Source: Bin5 sp034422415
GTDB lineage: Bacteria; Chloroflexota; Anaerolineae; Caldilineales; Caldilineaceae
Direction of reading: 5' to 3'
NCBI GenBank assembly: GCA_965202955.1
Contig: OZ241871.1
Span: 62,001-126,000, forward strand
DNA length: 64,000 nt
The notes beneath the pieces were generated by a model. It saw only the letters and a program-made list of their open reading frames with translations. It did not search any database and had not been told where the DNA came from. Position 1 is the first letter of the stretch. Every line of letters begins with the position of its first letter. Positions 17,235-27,146 of this stretch are shown here, piece by piece. The translations under genes were made by a program, and so were the position numbers.

Positions 17235-18671
17235 CTACAGTCCTCTCAACAGATCGGCCCATAGCTCCGGCTGCAGGCCGATAACGACCACGGCGATCGT
17301 CGTAACAGCCAGGCTGAAGTTGATCGCCGGCCCGCAACTGCACGCGATCTCACCCTCCGCCTCTCTGAAGAACATTGCCGCAACCACCCGCAGGTAGTAG
17401 TAGGCGCTGATGGCGCTGTTGAGGACGCCGATCACGGCCAGCCAGGCCAGGTCGGCCTCGACCGCCGCCTTGAATATCAGAAACTTGCCGAAAAACCCGG
17501 CCAGCGGTGGAATGCCGCTCAGGCTGAGCATGAAGACTGCCATCGCCACCGCCAGAGAGGGGTACCGCGTGCCAAGGCCGTTAAACCGGTCCTGCCCAAC
17601 GTCCCCTTCGCCCCTGCCCTCCAACACGATCACGACCCCGAACGCGCCGATGTTCATGAAGGCATAGGCAAAGAGATAAAACGCCGCGGCAGAGGTCGCG
17701 GCCGGCGTGCCGGCCACGAGCGCAATCAGGATCGTGCCCGCGTGCGCCACGCTCGAATAGGCCAACATGCGCTTGACACTGCTCTGGCGCAGCGCCGTCA
17801 GGTTGCCGACCGTCATCGTCAGAACAGCTAGGACAGCCACGGGAACAACCCACTGTTCGTAGAGCGACGGCAGTGCGACCATCATTACCCGCAAAAAACC
17901 GGCAAATGCCGCCGCCTTCGTGCCGACGCTCATAAACGCGGTAACCGGCGTCGGCGCGCCCTGGTAGACGTCGGGCGTCCACATGTGAAACGGCACAAGG
18001 CTCACTTTGAAGCCGAACCCGACCAACAGCAGCGCGATGCCCGGCAGAATCAGCGACCGGTTGCCGCCCCCGGAAGAAAGCGTTTCGTGGATTTGAACAT
18101 AGCTCGTGCTGCCGCCGGCCCCGTACAGCAACGCCGAACCATATACGAAAAATGTGCTGGCAAACGCCCCCAACAGAAAATACTTCATCGCGGCTTCGAT
18201 GCTGCGCGGATTCTCGCGATGGAAGCCGCTCAGTATATAGAGGGCCAGAGAAAATATCTCCAGCGCAATGAAGAGCACGATCAGATTCGTTGCCGTGCCC
18301 ATCAACATCATGCCAATCACTGCCAGAAGGAAGAGCGAATAGAATGCGCCCCCCTGGCGCTCGATCGCCGGCAGAAAGTTCCGGCTCAGCAGTACGCCGA
18401 AAATCCCGGCTATCAGGACGACCAGCCGCACGCTCAATGCAAATCCATCCGAGACCGCGCCGCCCAGATACTCGGCCGGAGGCCGGCTCCAGATCAGCAG
18501 CGACGCGCCCATGCCCAGGACCAGAATGACGAGCGATAACCCCGCGAGAGCCCCGCTCCCGTCCTGCTTGCGCCGGGCAATGTCCACCATCATCAGAACC
18601 ATGACCCCGACTGCCAGCGCGATCTCAGGCAGGAGTACGGTTGCGTTTTCGAAGAGGAGGGCGGTATCCAT
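17235..18671 (-). CDS. nuoN: NADH-quinone oxidoreductase subunit N (main operon)
   Basis: This antiporter-like membrane-arm subunit of complex I is involved in proton translocation. The 478-residue polytopic protein has the conserved core NLIVLFIALEIFSLALYILSG and MKYFLLGAFASTFFVYGSAL, the K-rich segment VGFGFKVSLVPFHMWTPDVY and RQSSVKRMLAYSSVAHAG. It is the last gene of the 13-gene leftward nuo operon, 12 nt after nuoM. No clear terminator separates it from convergent rodA. Confidence 0.96.
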   Translation of the reverse strand: MDTALLFENATVLLPEIALAVGVMVLMMVDIARRKQDGSGALAGLSLVILVLGMGASLLIWSRPPAEYLGGAVSDGFALSVRLVVLIAGIFGVLLSRNFLPAIERQGGAFYSLFLLAVIGMMLMGTATNLIVLFIALEIFSLALYILSGFHRENPRSIEAAMKYFLLGAFASTFFVYGSALLYGAGGSTSYVQIHETLSSGGGNRSLILPGIALLLVGFGFKVSLVPFHMWTPDVYQGAPTPVTAFMSVGTKAAAFAGFLRVMMVALPSLYEQWVVPVAVLAVLTMTVGNLTALRQSSVKRMLAYSSVAHAGTILIALVAGTPAATSAAAFYLFAYAFMNIGAFGVVIVLEGRGEGDVGQDRFNGLGTRYPSLAVAMAVFMLSLSGIPPLAGFFGKFLIFKAAVEADLAWLAVIGVLNSAISAYYYLRVVAAMFFREAEGEIACSCGPAINFSLAVTTIAVVVIGLQPELWADLLRGL

Positions 18672-18683
18672 AGCTGTCAGTCG

Positions 18684-20213
18684 TTAGCGCCTGGCCGTCA
18701 ACAGATCGTCTTGGGCGATCAGAGGCGAATGGTCTTGTAAATCGACGATTAGAGCGCCACGTTCCACCGGCATCTGTAGGTCTGCCAGCGCGCTCGCCGA
18801 CGGGTTGATCTTGCTCAGAAACAGATTGGGCGCGAAGCCGATAACGAAAAACAGAACGACGATCGGCACCAACTGCCAGATCTCCTTCCAATTCAGGTCG
18901 GGCAGATTCTCCTTGAAATTGGCCGGGTTCTCGAGCGCGCCCTGCGCCACCTTGCGGAAGGCGTGAAGCAGATACCAGGCCGCCAGAATGACGCCAACAG
19001 TGCCCAAGACCGCGAACAACGGTGTACTCCTGTACGTGCCAACCAGGATCAGAAACTCGCCCACAAAGCCGTTGAGGCCGGGAAGCCCGACGCTGCTCAG
19101 CGCCACCACCAGGAAGAAAAAGCAGAAAACCGGCACGCTCGCCCACAGGCCCCCGAAATCGCTCAACAGCCGCGTATGCCGCCGCTCGTAAAGCATCCCC
19201 ACCATCAGGAACAACGCGCCCGTGCTCAGGCCATGATTCACCATCTGCAGCACCGCGCCGCTGATCGCCTGCTCGTTCAAGGCAAAGATGCCCAGCACCA
19301 CAAAGCCCATGTGCGCCACCGAAGAGTACGCCACCAGCGACTTCAGATCGCGCTGCGCCAGCGCCACCAGCGCGCCGTAGAGAATCCCCACAATCGCCAG
19401 GATCGAAATCAGCGACGCGTAATCGGCCACCGCCACCGGAAAGAGCGGCAGCGCAAACCGCACAAATCCGTACGTTCCCAGCTTCAGGAGCACGCCTGCC
19501 AGAATGATCGAACCCGCGGTCGGGGCCTCGACGTGTGCATCGGGCAGCCACGTGTGGAACGGGAAAAGCGGCACCTTGATAGCGAATGCCAGCGCGAATA
19601 CAAGGAAGCCAAGCTGCTGCAACCCCGCCGGCACGCCCAGACTCTGCAGTTCGAGCAGGTCAAATGTGCCGGTCTGGAAATAGAGCGCCAGGATCGCCAC
19701 CAGCATCAGCGCCGACCCCGCCAGCGTGTAGAGGAAAAACTTGACCGCCGCATACACCCGGTTCTCGCTGCCCCACTTGCCGATCAGCAGCGCCATCGGA
19801 ATCAGGCTGAACTCCCAGAAAACATAGAAAAGGACGAGGTCGAGTGCGAGGAAAACGCCCAGCACCGCCGTCTCCATCAGCAGCATCAGCGCCAGATAGC
19901 CGCCGACGTTCTGCTTGACATGCTGATTGCTGAACGCCACCGCGATTGGCATCAGAAAGGTCGTCAGCACGACCAGCCACAGACTGATCCCGTCCACCCC
20001 CAGGTGATAGTGGATGTTCAGGCCCGGCATCCAGACGTACCGCTCGACGAACTGCATGTCGGGAATATCCTGCCAGCCGGGCAGCAGCAGCAGACTGACC
20101 ACAAAGGTTGCTACCGCTGCGCCGAAAGCCAGCGCCTTCTTGAGGCCGTCGCTCGGCGCAATCAGAACGATGATGGCGCCGGCGAGCGGCAGAAAAGTCA
20201 AGACTGAAAGCAT
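18684..20213 (-). CDS. nuoM: NADH-quinone oxidoreductase subunit M (main operon)
   Basis: This antiporter-like subunit of the membrane arm has 509 residues. Family features are HLGVDGISLWLVVLTTFLMP, LDLVLFYVFWEFSLIPMALL, KVPLFPFHTWLPDAHVEAPT and RDLKSLVAYSSVAHMGFVVL, which carry the essential Glu, Lys and His residues of the channel. It lies 61 nt after nuoL and immediately before nuoN. Confidence 0.96.
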   Translation of the reverse strand: MLSVLTFLPLAGAIIVLIAPSDGLKKALAFGAAVATFVVSLLLLPGWQDIPDMQFVERYVWMPGLNIHYHLGVDGISLWLVVLTTFLMPIAVAFSNQHVKQNVGGYLALMLLMETAVLGVFLALDLVLFYVFWEFSLIPMALLIGKWGSENRVYAAVKFFLYTLAGSALMLVAILALYFQTGTFDLLELQSLGVPAGLQQLGFLVFALAFAIKVPLFPFHTWLPDAHVEAPTAGSIILAGVLLKLGTYGFVRFALPLFPVAVADYASLISILAIVGILYGALVALAQRDLKSLVAYSSVAHMGFVVLGIFALNEQAISGAVLQMVNHGLSTGALFLMVGMLYERRHTRLLSDFGGLWASVPVFCFFFLVVALSSVGLPGLNGFVGEFLILVGTYRSTPLFAVLGTVGVILAAWYLLHAFRKVAQGALENPANFKENLPDLNWKEIWQLVPIVVLFFVIGFAPNLFLSKINPSASALADLQMPVERGALIVDLQDHSPLIAQDDLLTARR

Positions 20214-20274
20214 AAAACTCAGATTTCCCGTTCTACGATTCTTGGCTCAAGCGACGACAAGAGTATTGCCGCAG

Positions 20275-22197
20275 CTAGAAACCGAATACCAGGTACAGCA
20301 GCAGCGCCGCCACGCCCACGAAAAGACTCAGCGCATAGGTCGGCACCAGCCCGTTGTGGACCTTGCGCAACGCGCCCCCCATCGCCAGGCTCACCTGCCC
20401 GACAAGATTGACCGCGCCGTCCACCACACCTTCGTCCACCACGCGGTCAAACCACCGCGCCAGCCCCAGCAGCGGGTTCACGATCAAGGCGGCGTAGACC
20501 TCGTCCACGTACCACTTATTGGCCGCATACTGCTCCAACGGCTTGAACACGCCGGTAATGCCCGCCGCCCATCGCGCCCCGCGCGGCGCGCCCTCGTCGT
20601 CCTTCGCGCCTTGGATGTACCGCCCGTATGCCAGCACGGCGCCGGCCACCGCAACGACCGCGCTCACCGCCAGCAGGACAAGCTCCAGCGGAACGGCCGC
20701 ATGAAACGCCGGCTTGCCAACCGCGGCCTCCAGGTAGTGCTCCATCGTCAGCAGGAACGGCAGATTGAGCGCTCCGCCCACCACCGCCAGAACGGCAAGG
20801 ACCCAGAGCGGCGCCGTCATCACCGCCGGGCTCTCGTGCGCGTGCTCGTGGATATGCTCGTCGCGCGCTTCGCCCCAGAACGTCATGAACACTGCGCGGA
20901 AGCTGTAGAAAGCAGTCAGCAGCGCCGTGAACAGACCGATCAGATAGAGCAAAATATTGTGATTGGACGCATGCAGCAAGATCCCGTCCTTCGAGAAAAA
21001 CCCCGAAAGCAAGGGTAGCCCGGCGAGCGCGGCCGCGCCGATCAGAAACAGCTTGTGCGTCGTCGGCATCTTCGCCCTCAGGTTGCCCATCTTGCGAATG
21101 TCCAGCTCCCCGCCCGGCAGCCCGTGCATGACGTTGCCGGCGGCAAGGAAGAGCAGCGCCTTGAAAAAGGCATGCGTGACAAGATGGAAGATGGCGAAGG
21201 CGTACGCGCCAACACCGACGCCGAGCATCATGAAGCCCAGCTGGGAGATCGTCGAGTAGGCAAGAATCTTCTTCAGGTCAACCTGCGTCAGTGCAATCGA
21301 CGCCGCCAGCAGCGCGGTCAGCGCCCCAACCCAGGCCGCGACGTCCCCCGCCAGGGGCGCCAGCCCCCACAGGACGTATGTGCGCGCGATCATGTAGATG
21401 CCGGCCGTCACCATCGTCGCCGCGTGGATCAACGCCGAAACCGGCGTCGGACCCGCCATCGCGTCGGGCAGCCAGACGAAAAGGGGCAGCTGCGCGCTCT
21501 TTCCCGTCGCCGCCAGAAGCAGCAGCAGGCACACCGCCGTCGTCGCCCCGGTCGAAAGCGCCCCGGCCCCGGCGAAGACCTCCTCAAAAACCACCGATCC
21601 GACGCCCGTCCAGATCAGAAAGACCGCCACCATCATGCCGAAATCGCCGATCCGGTTGACCAGGAACGCCTTCTTGCCCGCGTCGGCGTAGTGGCCGTAC
21701 GAGTCGTCGTGGCGGTCAAAGTAAAAGCCGATCAGCAGATAGGAGGCAAGGCCCACGCCCTCCCAGCCTACGAACATCCCCACGAAGTTGTCGCTGAGGA
21801 CCAGCACCAGCATCGCCAGGATGAAGAAATTGAGATAGACGAAGAAGCGCTGGAAGTTCTGCTCGCCGTGCATGTAGCCGCCGGCGTATATGTGGATCAA
21901 CGCGCCCACGCCCGTTACGACCAGCGCCATCGTCGCGCTGAGCGGGTCGATCAGCATCGCCGCCGGCGCCCGGAAGCTGCCGACCGTGATCCAGTCCCAC
22001 AGGTGAACGGTAACCGAGCGGTGATGCTCGTCCAGCCCCGACAGGCCGAAGAACATGCCCACACTCACCAGAAACGACAGGACCACCGCACCGGAAGCTA
22101 CGGTGTGAATGCCGCGTTCACCCAGTCTGGCGCCGGCAAACAGGTTGATCAGCGCGCCCAGTGCGGGAAAGAGAAAGACCAGCCAGGCAAAATCCAT
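20275..22197 (-). CDS. nuoL: NADH-quinone oxidoreductase subunit L (main operon)
   Basis: The distal antiporter-like subunit carries the long C-terminal lateral helix. The 640-residue product includes FVGMFVGWEGVGLASYLLIG, KSAQLPLFVWLPDAMAGPTP and VDLKKILAYSTISQLGFMML. A short His-rich loop (HIHEHAHESP) occurs late in the protein. The frame extends to a TTG at 22212, but the ATG at 22197 (MDFAWLVFLFP) is the usual NuoL start. The 101-nt gap to nuoK is the widest inside this half of the operon. Confidence 0.95.
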   Translation of the reverse strand: MDFAWLVFLFPALGALINLFAGARLGERGIHTVASGAVVLSFLVSVGMFFGLSGLDEHHRSVTVHLWDWITVGSFRAPAAMLIDPLSATMALVVTGVGALIHIYAGGYMHGEQNFQRFFVYLNFFILAMLVLVLSDNFVGMFVGWEGVGLASYLLIGFYFDRHDDSYGHYADAGKKAFLVNRIGDFGMMVAVFLIWTGVGSVVFEEVFAGAGALSTGATTAVCLLLLLAATGKSAQLPLFVWLPDAMAGPTPVSALIHAATMVTAGIYMIARTYVLWGLAPLAGDVAAWVGALTALLAASIALTQVDLKKILAYSTISQLGFMMLGVGVGAYAFAIFHLVTHAFFKALLFLAAGNVMHGLPGGELDIRKMGNLRAKMPTTHKLFLIGAAALAGLPLLSGFFSKDGILLHASNHNILLYLIGLFTALLTAFYSFRAVFMTFWGEARDEHIHEHAHESPAVMTAPLWVLAVLAVVGGALNLPFLLTMEHYLEAAVGKPAFHAAVPLELVLLAVSAVVAVAGAVLAYGRYIQGAKDDEGAPRGARWAAGITGVFKPLEQYAANKWYVDEVYAALIVNPLLGLARWFDRVVDEGVVDGAVNLVGQVSLAMGGALRKVHNGLVPTYALSLFVGVAALLLYLVFGF

Positions 22198-22298
22198 AAC
22201 TGCAGTTTCCAATAACGGGAGTCAGGTATCCGGTATTTCCTACCTGGTTTCAGGCGGTCCAACTGACGGCCCCGCGAATATGACAAGAACTAGACCAA

Positions 22299-22601
22299 CT
22301 ACCATTTCAGCAAATTGATCTCGTCGATGTTGATGCTCTTCTGGTGGCGCACGTTCGCGATCAATATCGCAAGGCCCACCGCAACCTCGGCCGCGGCCAC
22401 CGCCATGACCATGAAAACGAAGATCTGCCCTTCAAGATTGCCCCACTGGCGCGCGAGCGCAATCAGGGTCAGATTCACACTGTTCAGCATCATCTCGATG
22501 CACATGAATATGATCAGCGCGTTGCGCCGCAGCAGGACGCCGGTCGCGCCCACTGTGAAGATCAACGCCGCAAGGACCAGGTAATAGCTCGTCTCAGGCA
22601 T
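22299..22601 (-). CDS. nuoK: NADH-quinone oxidoreductase subunit K (main operon)
   Basis: This small three-helix membrane-arm subunit of 100 residues shows GVLLRRNALIIFMCIEMMLN and VFMVMAVAAAEVAVGLAILI, which carry the two conserved buried glutamates. The frame is open to 22667, but the ATG at 22601 lies 7 nt after the nuoJ stop, has AAGAGAG upstream and gives the family length. Confidence 0.95.
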   Translation of the reverse strand: MPETSYYLVLAALIFTVGATGVLLRRNALIIFMCIEMMLNSVNLTLIALARQWGNLEGQIFVFMVMAVAAAEVAVGLAILIANVRHQKSINIDEINLLKW

Positions 22602-22608
22602 AACTCTC

Positions 22609-23148
22609 TTAGTCCGACGCTTCGACCGACTGTACGCCTTCGCCTGTGCCTTCCGACTGGCGGCCAAGCACCAGCGCGCCGATCAGTGCAACAAGCAACA
22701 GGATCGCGATCAGTTCAAACGGAAGCACGTACTCGGTGAACAGGGCCGTGCCGACAGCCGCGGGCGTGCCGCCCTGCAGCAGCGCAGTTGCGTCGTCCGG
22801 CGCCTTGAGCATGCGCGTCAGAACGCTATACGAAACCGTCAGCAGCAGGATCACCCCCAGGCCGATGCCCACCACCCGGCTCCACGCGCGCTGCGCCGCG
22901 CTGAAATCGTTGGTGTCCCCGCCGATCAACATGATGACAAACAGGATCAAGATCACGATGCCGCCGGCGTACACGATCACCTGCGCCGCCGCCAGAAACT
23001 GGGCATCCAGCGTAACATAGAGAACCGCCAGCGAAGCGAAATTCGTCAGCAGATAGAGCGCACTGTGCACCGGTTGACGGCTCATGACCACACCCAGCGC
23101 CGCGGCCAGGCTGACGGCACCGACAAGCAGGAAAAAGAGAAACGCCAT
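22609..23148 (-). CDS. nuoJ: NADH-quinone oxidoreductase subunit J (main operon)
   Basis: This five-helix membrane subunit near the E-channel has 179 residues. ALGVVMSRQPVHSALYLLTN and AAAQVIVYAGGIVILILFVI are the conserved parts; the latter corresponds to the TM3 pi-bulge region of the family. The start lies 6 nt downstream of the nuoI stop, and nuoK follows 7 nt after its stop. Confidence 0.95.
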   Translation of the reverse strand: MAFLFFLLVGAVSLAAALGVVMSRQPVHSALYLLTNFASLAVLYVTLDAQFLAAAQVIVYAGGIVILILFVIMLIGGDTNDFSAAQRAWSRVVGIGLGVILLLTVSYSVLTRMLKAPDDATALLQGGTPAAVGTALFTEYVLPFELIAILLLVALIGALVLGRQSEGTGEGVQSVEASD

Positions 23149-23154
23149 GGACCC

Positions 23155-23625
23155 TTACTCCGGGCGAATGATAACGTTGGGCATGCCGGGATTCAGCAGC
23201 TGCTCTTTGGTAAGTACGAAATCCTTGCGCTCATAGTTCGCCATCGCAAAGTCGTGCCCGAGCACGATCGCCTCCGTCGGGCAGGCCTCTTCGCAATCGC
23301 CGCAGAAAACGCAGCGCAGAAGATTGACTTCGTAGACCTTGGCATGGCGCTCACCCGGCGAAAGCGGCGCATCCGCACTGTTCTCGGCCGCCTCCACGTA
23401 GATCGCCTCCGTCGGGCAGGCCGCCTCGCACAGACAGCAGCCGATGCAGCGCTCAAGGCCGTTGGCGTAGCGCCGCAGCTCGTGCCGGCCGCGAAAACGC
23501 GGGTAGATCGGGATCTCCTCGTACGGAAACTCCACCGTTACCGGCTTCTGGCGCAGATGTTTGAGCGTCACACCCATCGCCTTGCCGATCTCGGTTGCGC
23601 CCTTCAGGAATTCACCCAGTTCCAT
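23155..23625 (-). CDS. nuoI: NADH-quinone oxidoreductase subunit I
   Basis: This 8Fe ferredoxin-like subunit carries clusters N6a and N6b in the peripheral arm. Two complete motifs are visible: CIGCCLCEAACP and CVFCGDCEEACP, each CxxCxxCxxxCP. The product has 156 residues. A GTG precedes the ATG by one codon; the ATG at 23625 is preferred because AAGGAGA lies at ideal distance. It is the only nuoI in the window, and the second nuo cluster lacks it. Confidence 0.96.
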   Translation of the reverse strand: MELGEFLKGATEIGKAMGVTLKHLRQKPVTVEFPYEEIPIYPRFRGRHELRRYANGLERCIGCCLCEAACPTEAIYVEAAENSADAPLSPGERHAKVYEVNLLRCVFCGDCEEACPTEAIVLGHDFAMANYERKDFVLTKEQLLNPGMPNVIIRPE

Positions 23626-23634
23626 CACGTCTCC

Positions 23635-24615
23635 TTACTTCAGGAACACGGCCAGGACCGCAGAAATGCTCACGTAGACCAGGCCCAGCGGCAACATGAA
23701 CTGCCAGCAGAACTTCATCAGCTGGTCGTAGCGCGGGCGTCCTATGCTGGCCCGCACCCAAATGAACAGGAAGAGCAGCACCAGGACCTTGATCAATAGG
23801 TAGATCGGCCCCAGCCAGATGTACTGCTCCGCGAACGGCCCGCGCCAGCCGCCGAAAAACAGCGTCGCCATGATCGCGCTCGTCGAAATCATGTTGACGT
23901 ACTCGGCGATAAAGAACAGTGCGAACTTCATGCCGCCGTACTCGGTCTGGAAGCCGGCTACCAGCTCGTTCTCCGTCTCAGGCAGGTCAAACGGGCTGCG
24001 GTTCGTCTCCGCCAGGATGCAGATGAAGAAGAACGGGAACGCCAGCCACAGCCAGATCCACTCCCACCACTGACGCGACGATTCGACCAGTTCGACCAGG
24101 CTGAAGCTGCCGGCCAGGATCAATATACTGACCAGGAAAAGGCCCAGCGGCAGCTCGTATGAGACCATTTGCGCCGAGGAGCGCAGCGCCCCCAGCAACG
24201 AATAGTTGTTGTTGCTGCTCCAACCGGCCAGGATGATGCCGTAGCTCCCGATGCCCGCCACCGCCAGAATCCACAGAAAGCCGATGTTCACGTCGGCGAT
24301 CGCCGGCGTCCCCTTCGCGATCGGAATCACCGCCCAGATGATCAGCGCCGGCACCAGCGCCAGCGCCGGCGCCAGCAGATAGACCGGCTTGTCCACGTGG
24401 TTGGGGATGATCTCCTCCTTGAAAAACGCCTTGACCGCGTCCGCAGCCGGCTGCAGGAGACCGAACTTGCCCGCACGATTGGGTCCGTAACGGACCTGGA
24501 AGCGCGCCAGCAGCTTCCGTTCGTACCAGGTCAGGTAGGCGAAACCGGTCAGCAGCACGAAGATCAGGATCAACGCGCGTATGGCAGGAAACACCAACAC
24601 CTGTAACCAGTCCAT
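23635..24615 (-). CDS. nuoH: NADH-quinone oxidoreductase subunit H (main operon)
   Basis: This membrane subunit forms much of the quinone chamber and the link to the proton path. The 326-residue product has RYGPNRAGKFGLLQPAADAV, GWSSNNNYSLLGALRSSAQM and NRSPFDLPETENELVAGFQT, all hallmarks of NuoH. The ATG directly follows the nuoG TAA. It is about 90 residues shorter than the second NuoH at 33712. Confidence 0.96.
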   Translation of the reverse strand: MDWLQVLVFPAIRALILIFVLLTGFAYLTWYERKLLARFQVRYGPNRAGKFGLLQPAADAVKAFFKEEIIPNHVDKPVYLLAPALALVPALIIWAVIPIAKGTPAIADVNIGFLWILAVAGIGSYGIILAGWSSNNNYSLLGALRSSAQMVSYELPLGLFLVSILILAGSFSLVELVESSRQWWEWIWLWLAFPFFFICILAETNRSPFDLPETENELVAGFQTEYGGMKFALFFIAEYVNMISTSAIMATLFFGGWRGPFAEQYIWLGPIYLLIKVLVLLFLFIWVRASIGRPRYDQLMKFCWQFMLPLGLVYVSISAVLAVFLK

Positions 24616-27102
24616 TTATCGCCTTTCCAATCTCACGCGCTGCCTGTAGCTGCCGTTCATCAGAGCGCCGACCGGCGCACCGGGCAGACTCTCCGGAATC
24701 CAGGCCGTCCCCAGCTGCACCTGTTCATCGACCGCGACGGTCAGCTCAAGGCTGCCCGCTTCGCTTTGCACGCGCACAGGCGCGCCCGTCTCGACGCCGA
24801 TGTCGGCCGCGTCGGCAGGGTTGAGGCCGACCGTCGCGCCGTGCGCCATGCCCTGCATCTCCTCGGTCAGCCGGAATAACGTTCCCCCGTCGTAGAGCAC
24901 TGTTCCGGAGACGAGTGCCAAGGGGTAGTCGTCGCCGCCGGCAGTTTCTGCCGCCGCCTCTTCGTCGCCAGCTTGATCGGCCGCAACGACCGCCGCAGAT
25001 TCGGCATCCCACTGGATGCCCTGATCGCCCAGTGCCTCCCAGGTCAGTCCTGCGTAGCCGGGTACGATTCCGGCAATTTCGGACGTAACGCTGCGGGCAT
25101 CGGCAAAAGGCCACGCCGCGCCCATTTGCCCGGCAAGGTGCGTCAAAATCATCCAGTCGGGCGCAGCGCGCGACTTGGGATCCGTAACGGCCTTGGGCGC
25201 TCGCTGCACGCGCCGCTCAAGGTTGGTAAAGGTGCCGTCGCCTTCGGCCCAGCCCGCAGCCGGCAACACGACGTCGGCCTTCTGTGCCGTCTCGGTGAGG
25301 AAAAGGTCGCAAACAATGAGCAGATCGAGATCTCCCAGGCCGGCGGCCCAGTCGGGAGACTCGTCAGCCGGGTTTGCGCCCATCACAACCAGGGCCCTCA
25401 TCTCCCGGCTGTCCAGCATCTGCTTATAGGTATAGCCGCGCAAAGAGGAAAGCGAGCAGGACCACAGCGTCTCCAGCCGGGACCTGAGGTCGCTGTCGTC
25501 CAGCGACGCGTGGCCGGGCAACCTGTCGGGAAGAACGCCCATATCGCGGCAGCCTTGGGCATTGCCGTCCAGCCCGGCGTAGGCGAGCCGCGCCCCCTCC
25601 CCCGTTGCCTGGGCCAGCCCGGTGAGGCCATCGCGCACCGTCGCGCCATCCGTACCGCGCGCGACCATCGGTCCGTAGATGATCAGCGCACTGACGCTCG
25701 CGGCCAGCAGCCGGGCGGCCTCGGCCTCAGAACCGTTGCCGGCGGCGCGGTCGTCATCCTGCACGGCCCGCGTCAACCTAGATATGAGTGCTGCCTCTTC
25801 TCCGGGCACACAGGCCAGGTAGGCGCCGCTGTACTTTGTCAGCTCAATTTTGCGGGGGTGAGCGATGATCAGCTTGGCGCCGCCGCGCAGAAGGGCCCGT
25901 TTCAGGTGCAGGTCCAGCACGGGCAGCTCTTCGCTCGGATCGATGCCGAACAGAAGGACTGTATCGACCTTGGGGTCGGGACCGTACTGCGGCTTCATCA
26001 ACTCGGCCAGGGCGGGCAGGCCGGTGGGCAGGGCCGCGACTTCGCCGCCGTCGCGGTGGTCGACGTTGTTGCTGCCGATGACCGCCCGCATGAACCGCTG
26101 CAGCGCGTAGTTGGCCTCGTTGCTGGCCTTGCCGCTGCCGATGGCGCCGATACTGTCTGGCCCGTGCTGGTCCTTGATGTTCTTGAGCCGGTCGGCGACG
26201 AAGGCCAGCGCTTCGCTCCACTGCACCGGCGACAGTTCGCCGTTCTTGCGCAGCAGAGGAGCAGTTAGCCGGCTCTCGTCGTTGACCCAGCCGTGCGCAA
26301 AGCGCCCCTTGTCGCAGATCCACTGGTCGTTGACCTGCATATTCTCGCGCCCGACGATGCGGCGCAGCTGGTGTGTACGTGTGTCCAACCGCACATTGCA
26401 GCCCATCGAACAGTGCAGGCAGACACTCGGCGTGCGCTCGATCTCCCACGGGCGGTAATTGAAGCGCGAAACGCGATTGGTCAACGCGCCGACGGGACAG
26501 AGGTCGATGATATTCCCGCCCGTCTTGGCGTCGACCGGGCGGCCGTCCTGGATATCGACGATCGTGTCGTTGCCGCGCTCGAACAGGCCCAGCTGCGGCT
26601 TGTCCTCCCACTCCTCCAGGTAGCGGATGCAGCGCCAGCACAGCACGCACCGCTCCTGGTCCAGCACAATCGTGTCAGAAATGTCGTAATGCTTCTTGGC
26701 CAGACGCTTCGGCTCGATCAACTGGCTGATGCCCGGACCGAAGCGCATCGTTTGGTCCTGAAGCGGGCACTCACCCCCCTTGTCGCAAATGGGGCAGTCG
26801 AGCGGGTGGTTTAGCAGGATGAACGCCAGGTTGGCCTCCTGCACCGTCTGCACCTGCTCCGTGTCCGTGCGCACCACCATGCCGTCGCCCACCGGCATCG
26901 TGCACGAGGCCATCATCGCTGTGCCGCGCGGGCCGTCCACCTCCACCAGGCACATGCGGCAACAGCCGACCGGGTCCAGCTTGGGATGCGAACAAAAAAC
27001 CGGGATCTCGATGCCGGCCATGCGCGCCGCATCAACCAGCAGCGTCCGCGCCGGGACCGATACCTCCTGCTCGTTGATCGTCAGAGTTACGTTGTCAGCC
27101 AT
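24616..27102 (-). CDS. nuoG: NADH-quinone oxidoreductase subunit G
   Basis: This is the largest peripheral subunit, carrying [2Fe-2S] and [4Fe-4S] clusters on a molybdopterin-oxidoreductase-like fold. It has 828 residues. From the N-terminus: HPKLDPVGCCRMCLVEVDG ([2Fe-2S]), HPLDCPICDKGGECPLQ (His-Cys cluster), CVLCWRCIRYLEEW with CPVGAL, and CLHCSMGCNVRL with a later Cys (QWICDKG), which matches the extra N7-type cluster. The frame opens at a TTG (27108), but the ATG at 27102 is chosen. It is separated from nuoEF by the Uma2 gene. Confidence 0.95.
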   Translation of the reverse strand: MADNVTLTINEQEVSVPARTLLVDAARMAGIEIPVFCSHPKLDPVGCCRMCLVEVDGPRGTAMMASCTMPVGDGMVVRTDTEQVQTVQEANLAFILLNHPLDCPICDKGGECPLQDQTMRFGPGISQLIEPKRLAKKHYDISDTIVLDQERCVLCWRCIRYLEEWEDKPQLGLFERGNDTIVDIQDGRPVDAKTGGNIIDLCPVGALTNRVSRFNYRPWEIERTPSVCLHCSMGCNVRLDTRTHQLRRIVGRENMQVNDQWICDKGRFAHGWVNDESRLTAPLLRKNGELSPVQWSEALAFVADRLKNIKDQHGPDSIGAIGSGKASNEANYALQRFMRAVIGSNNVDHRDGGEVAALPTGLPALAELMKPQYGPDPKVDTVLLFGIDPSEELPVLDLHLKRALLRGGAKLIIAHPRKIELTKYSGAYLACVPGEEAALISRLTRAVQDDDRAAGNGSEAEAARLLAASVSALIIYGPMVARGTDGATVRDGLTGLAQATGEGARLAYAGLDGNAQGCRDMGVLPDRLPGHASLDDSDLRSRLETLWSCSLSSLRGYTYKQMLDSREMRALVVMGANPADESPDWAAGLGDLDLLIVCDLFLTETAQKADVVLPAAGWAEGDGTFTNLERRVQRAPKAVTDPKSRAAPDWMILTHLAGQMGAAWPFADARSVTSEIAGIVPGYAGLTWEALGDQGIQWDAESAAVVAADQAGDEEAAAETAGGDDYPLALVSGTVLYDGGTLFRLTEEMQGMAHGATVGLNPADAADIGVETGAPVRVQSEAGSLELTVAVDEQVQLGTAWIPESLPGAPVGALMNGSYRQRVRLERR

Positions 27103-27146
27103 AGACAATCAGGTCCCCGCTACGCAAACGGAACGCTCCACAATAG

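Noticed and set aside
18963..20207. 414-residue plus-strand open frame antisense to nuoM (and similar frames opposite nuoL and nuoG)
   Set aside because: Composition is dominated by Arg, Gln and His, as expected for the antisense of GC-rich membrane-protein genes; nuoM on the other strand is unambiguous.
21055..22215. 386-residue Arg/His/Gln-rich frame opposite nuoL, suggestive of a nucleic-acid-binding protein
   Set aside because: It is an antisense shadow of nuoL; the basic composition is an artefact of complementing a hydrophobic GC-rich gene.
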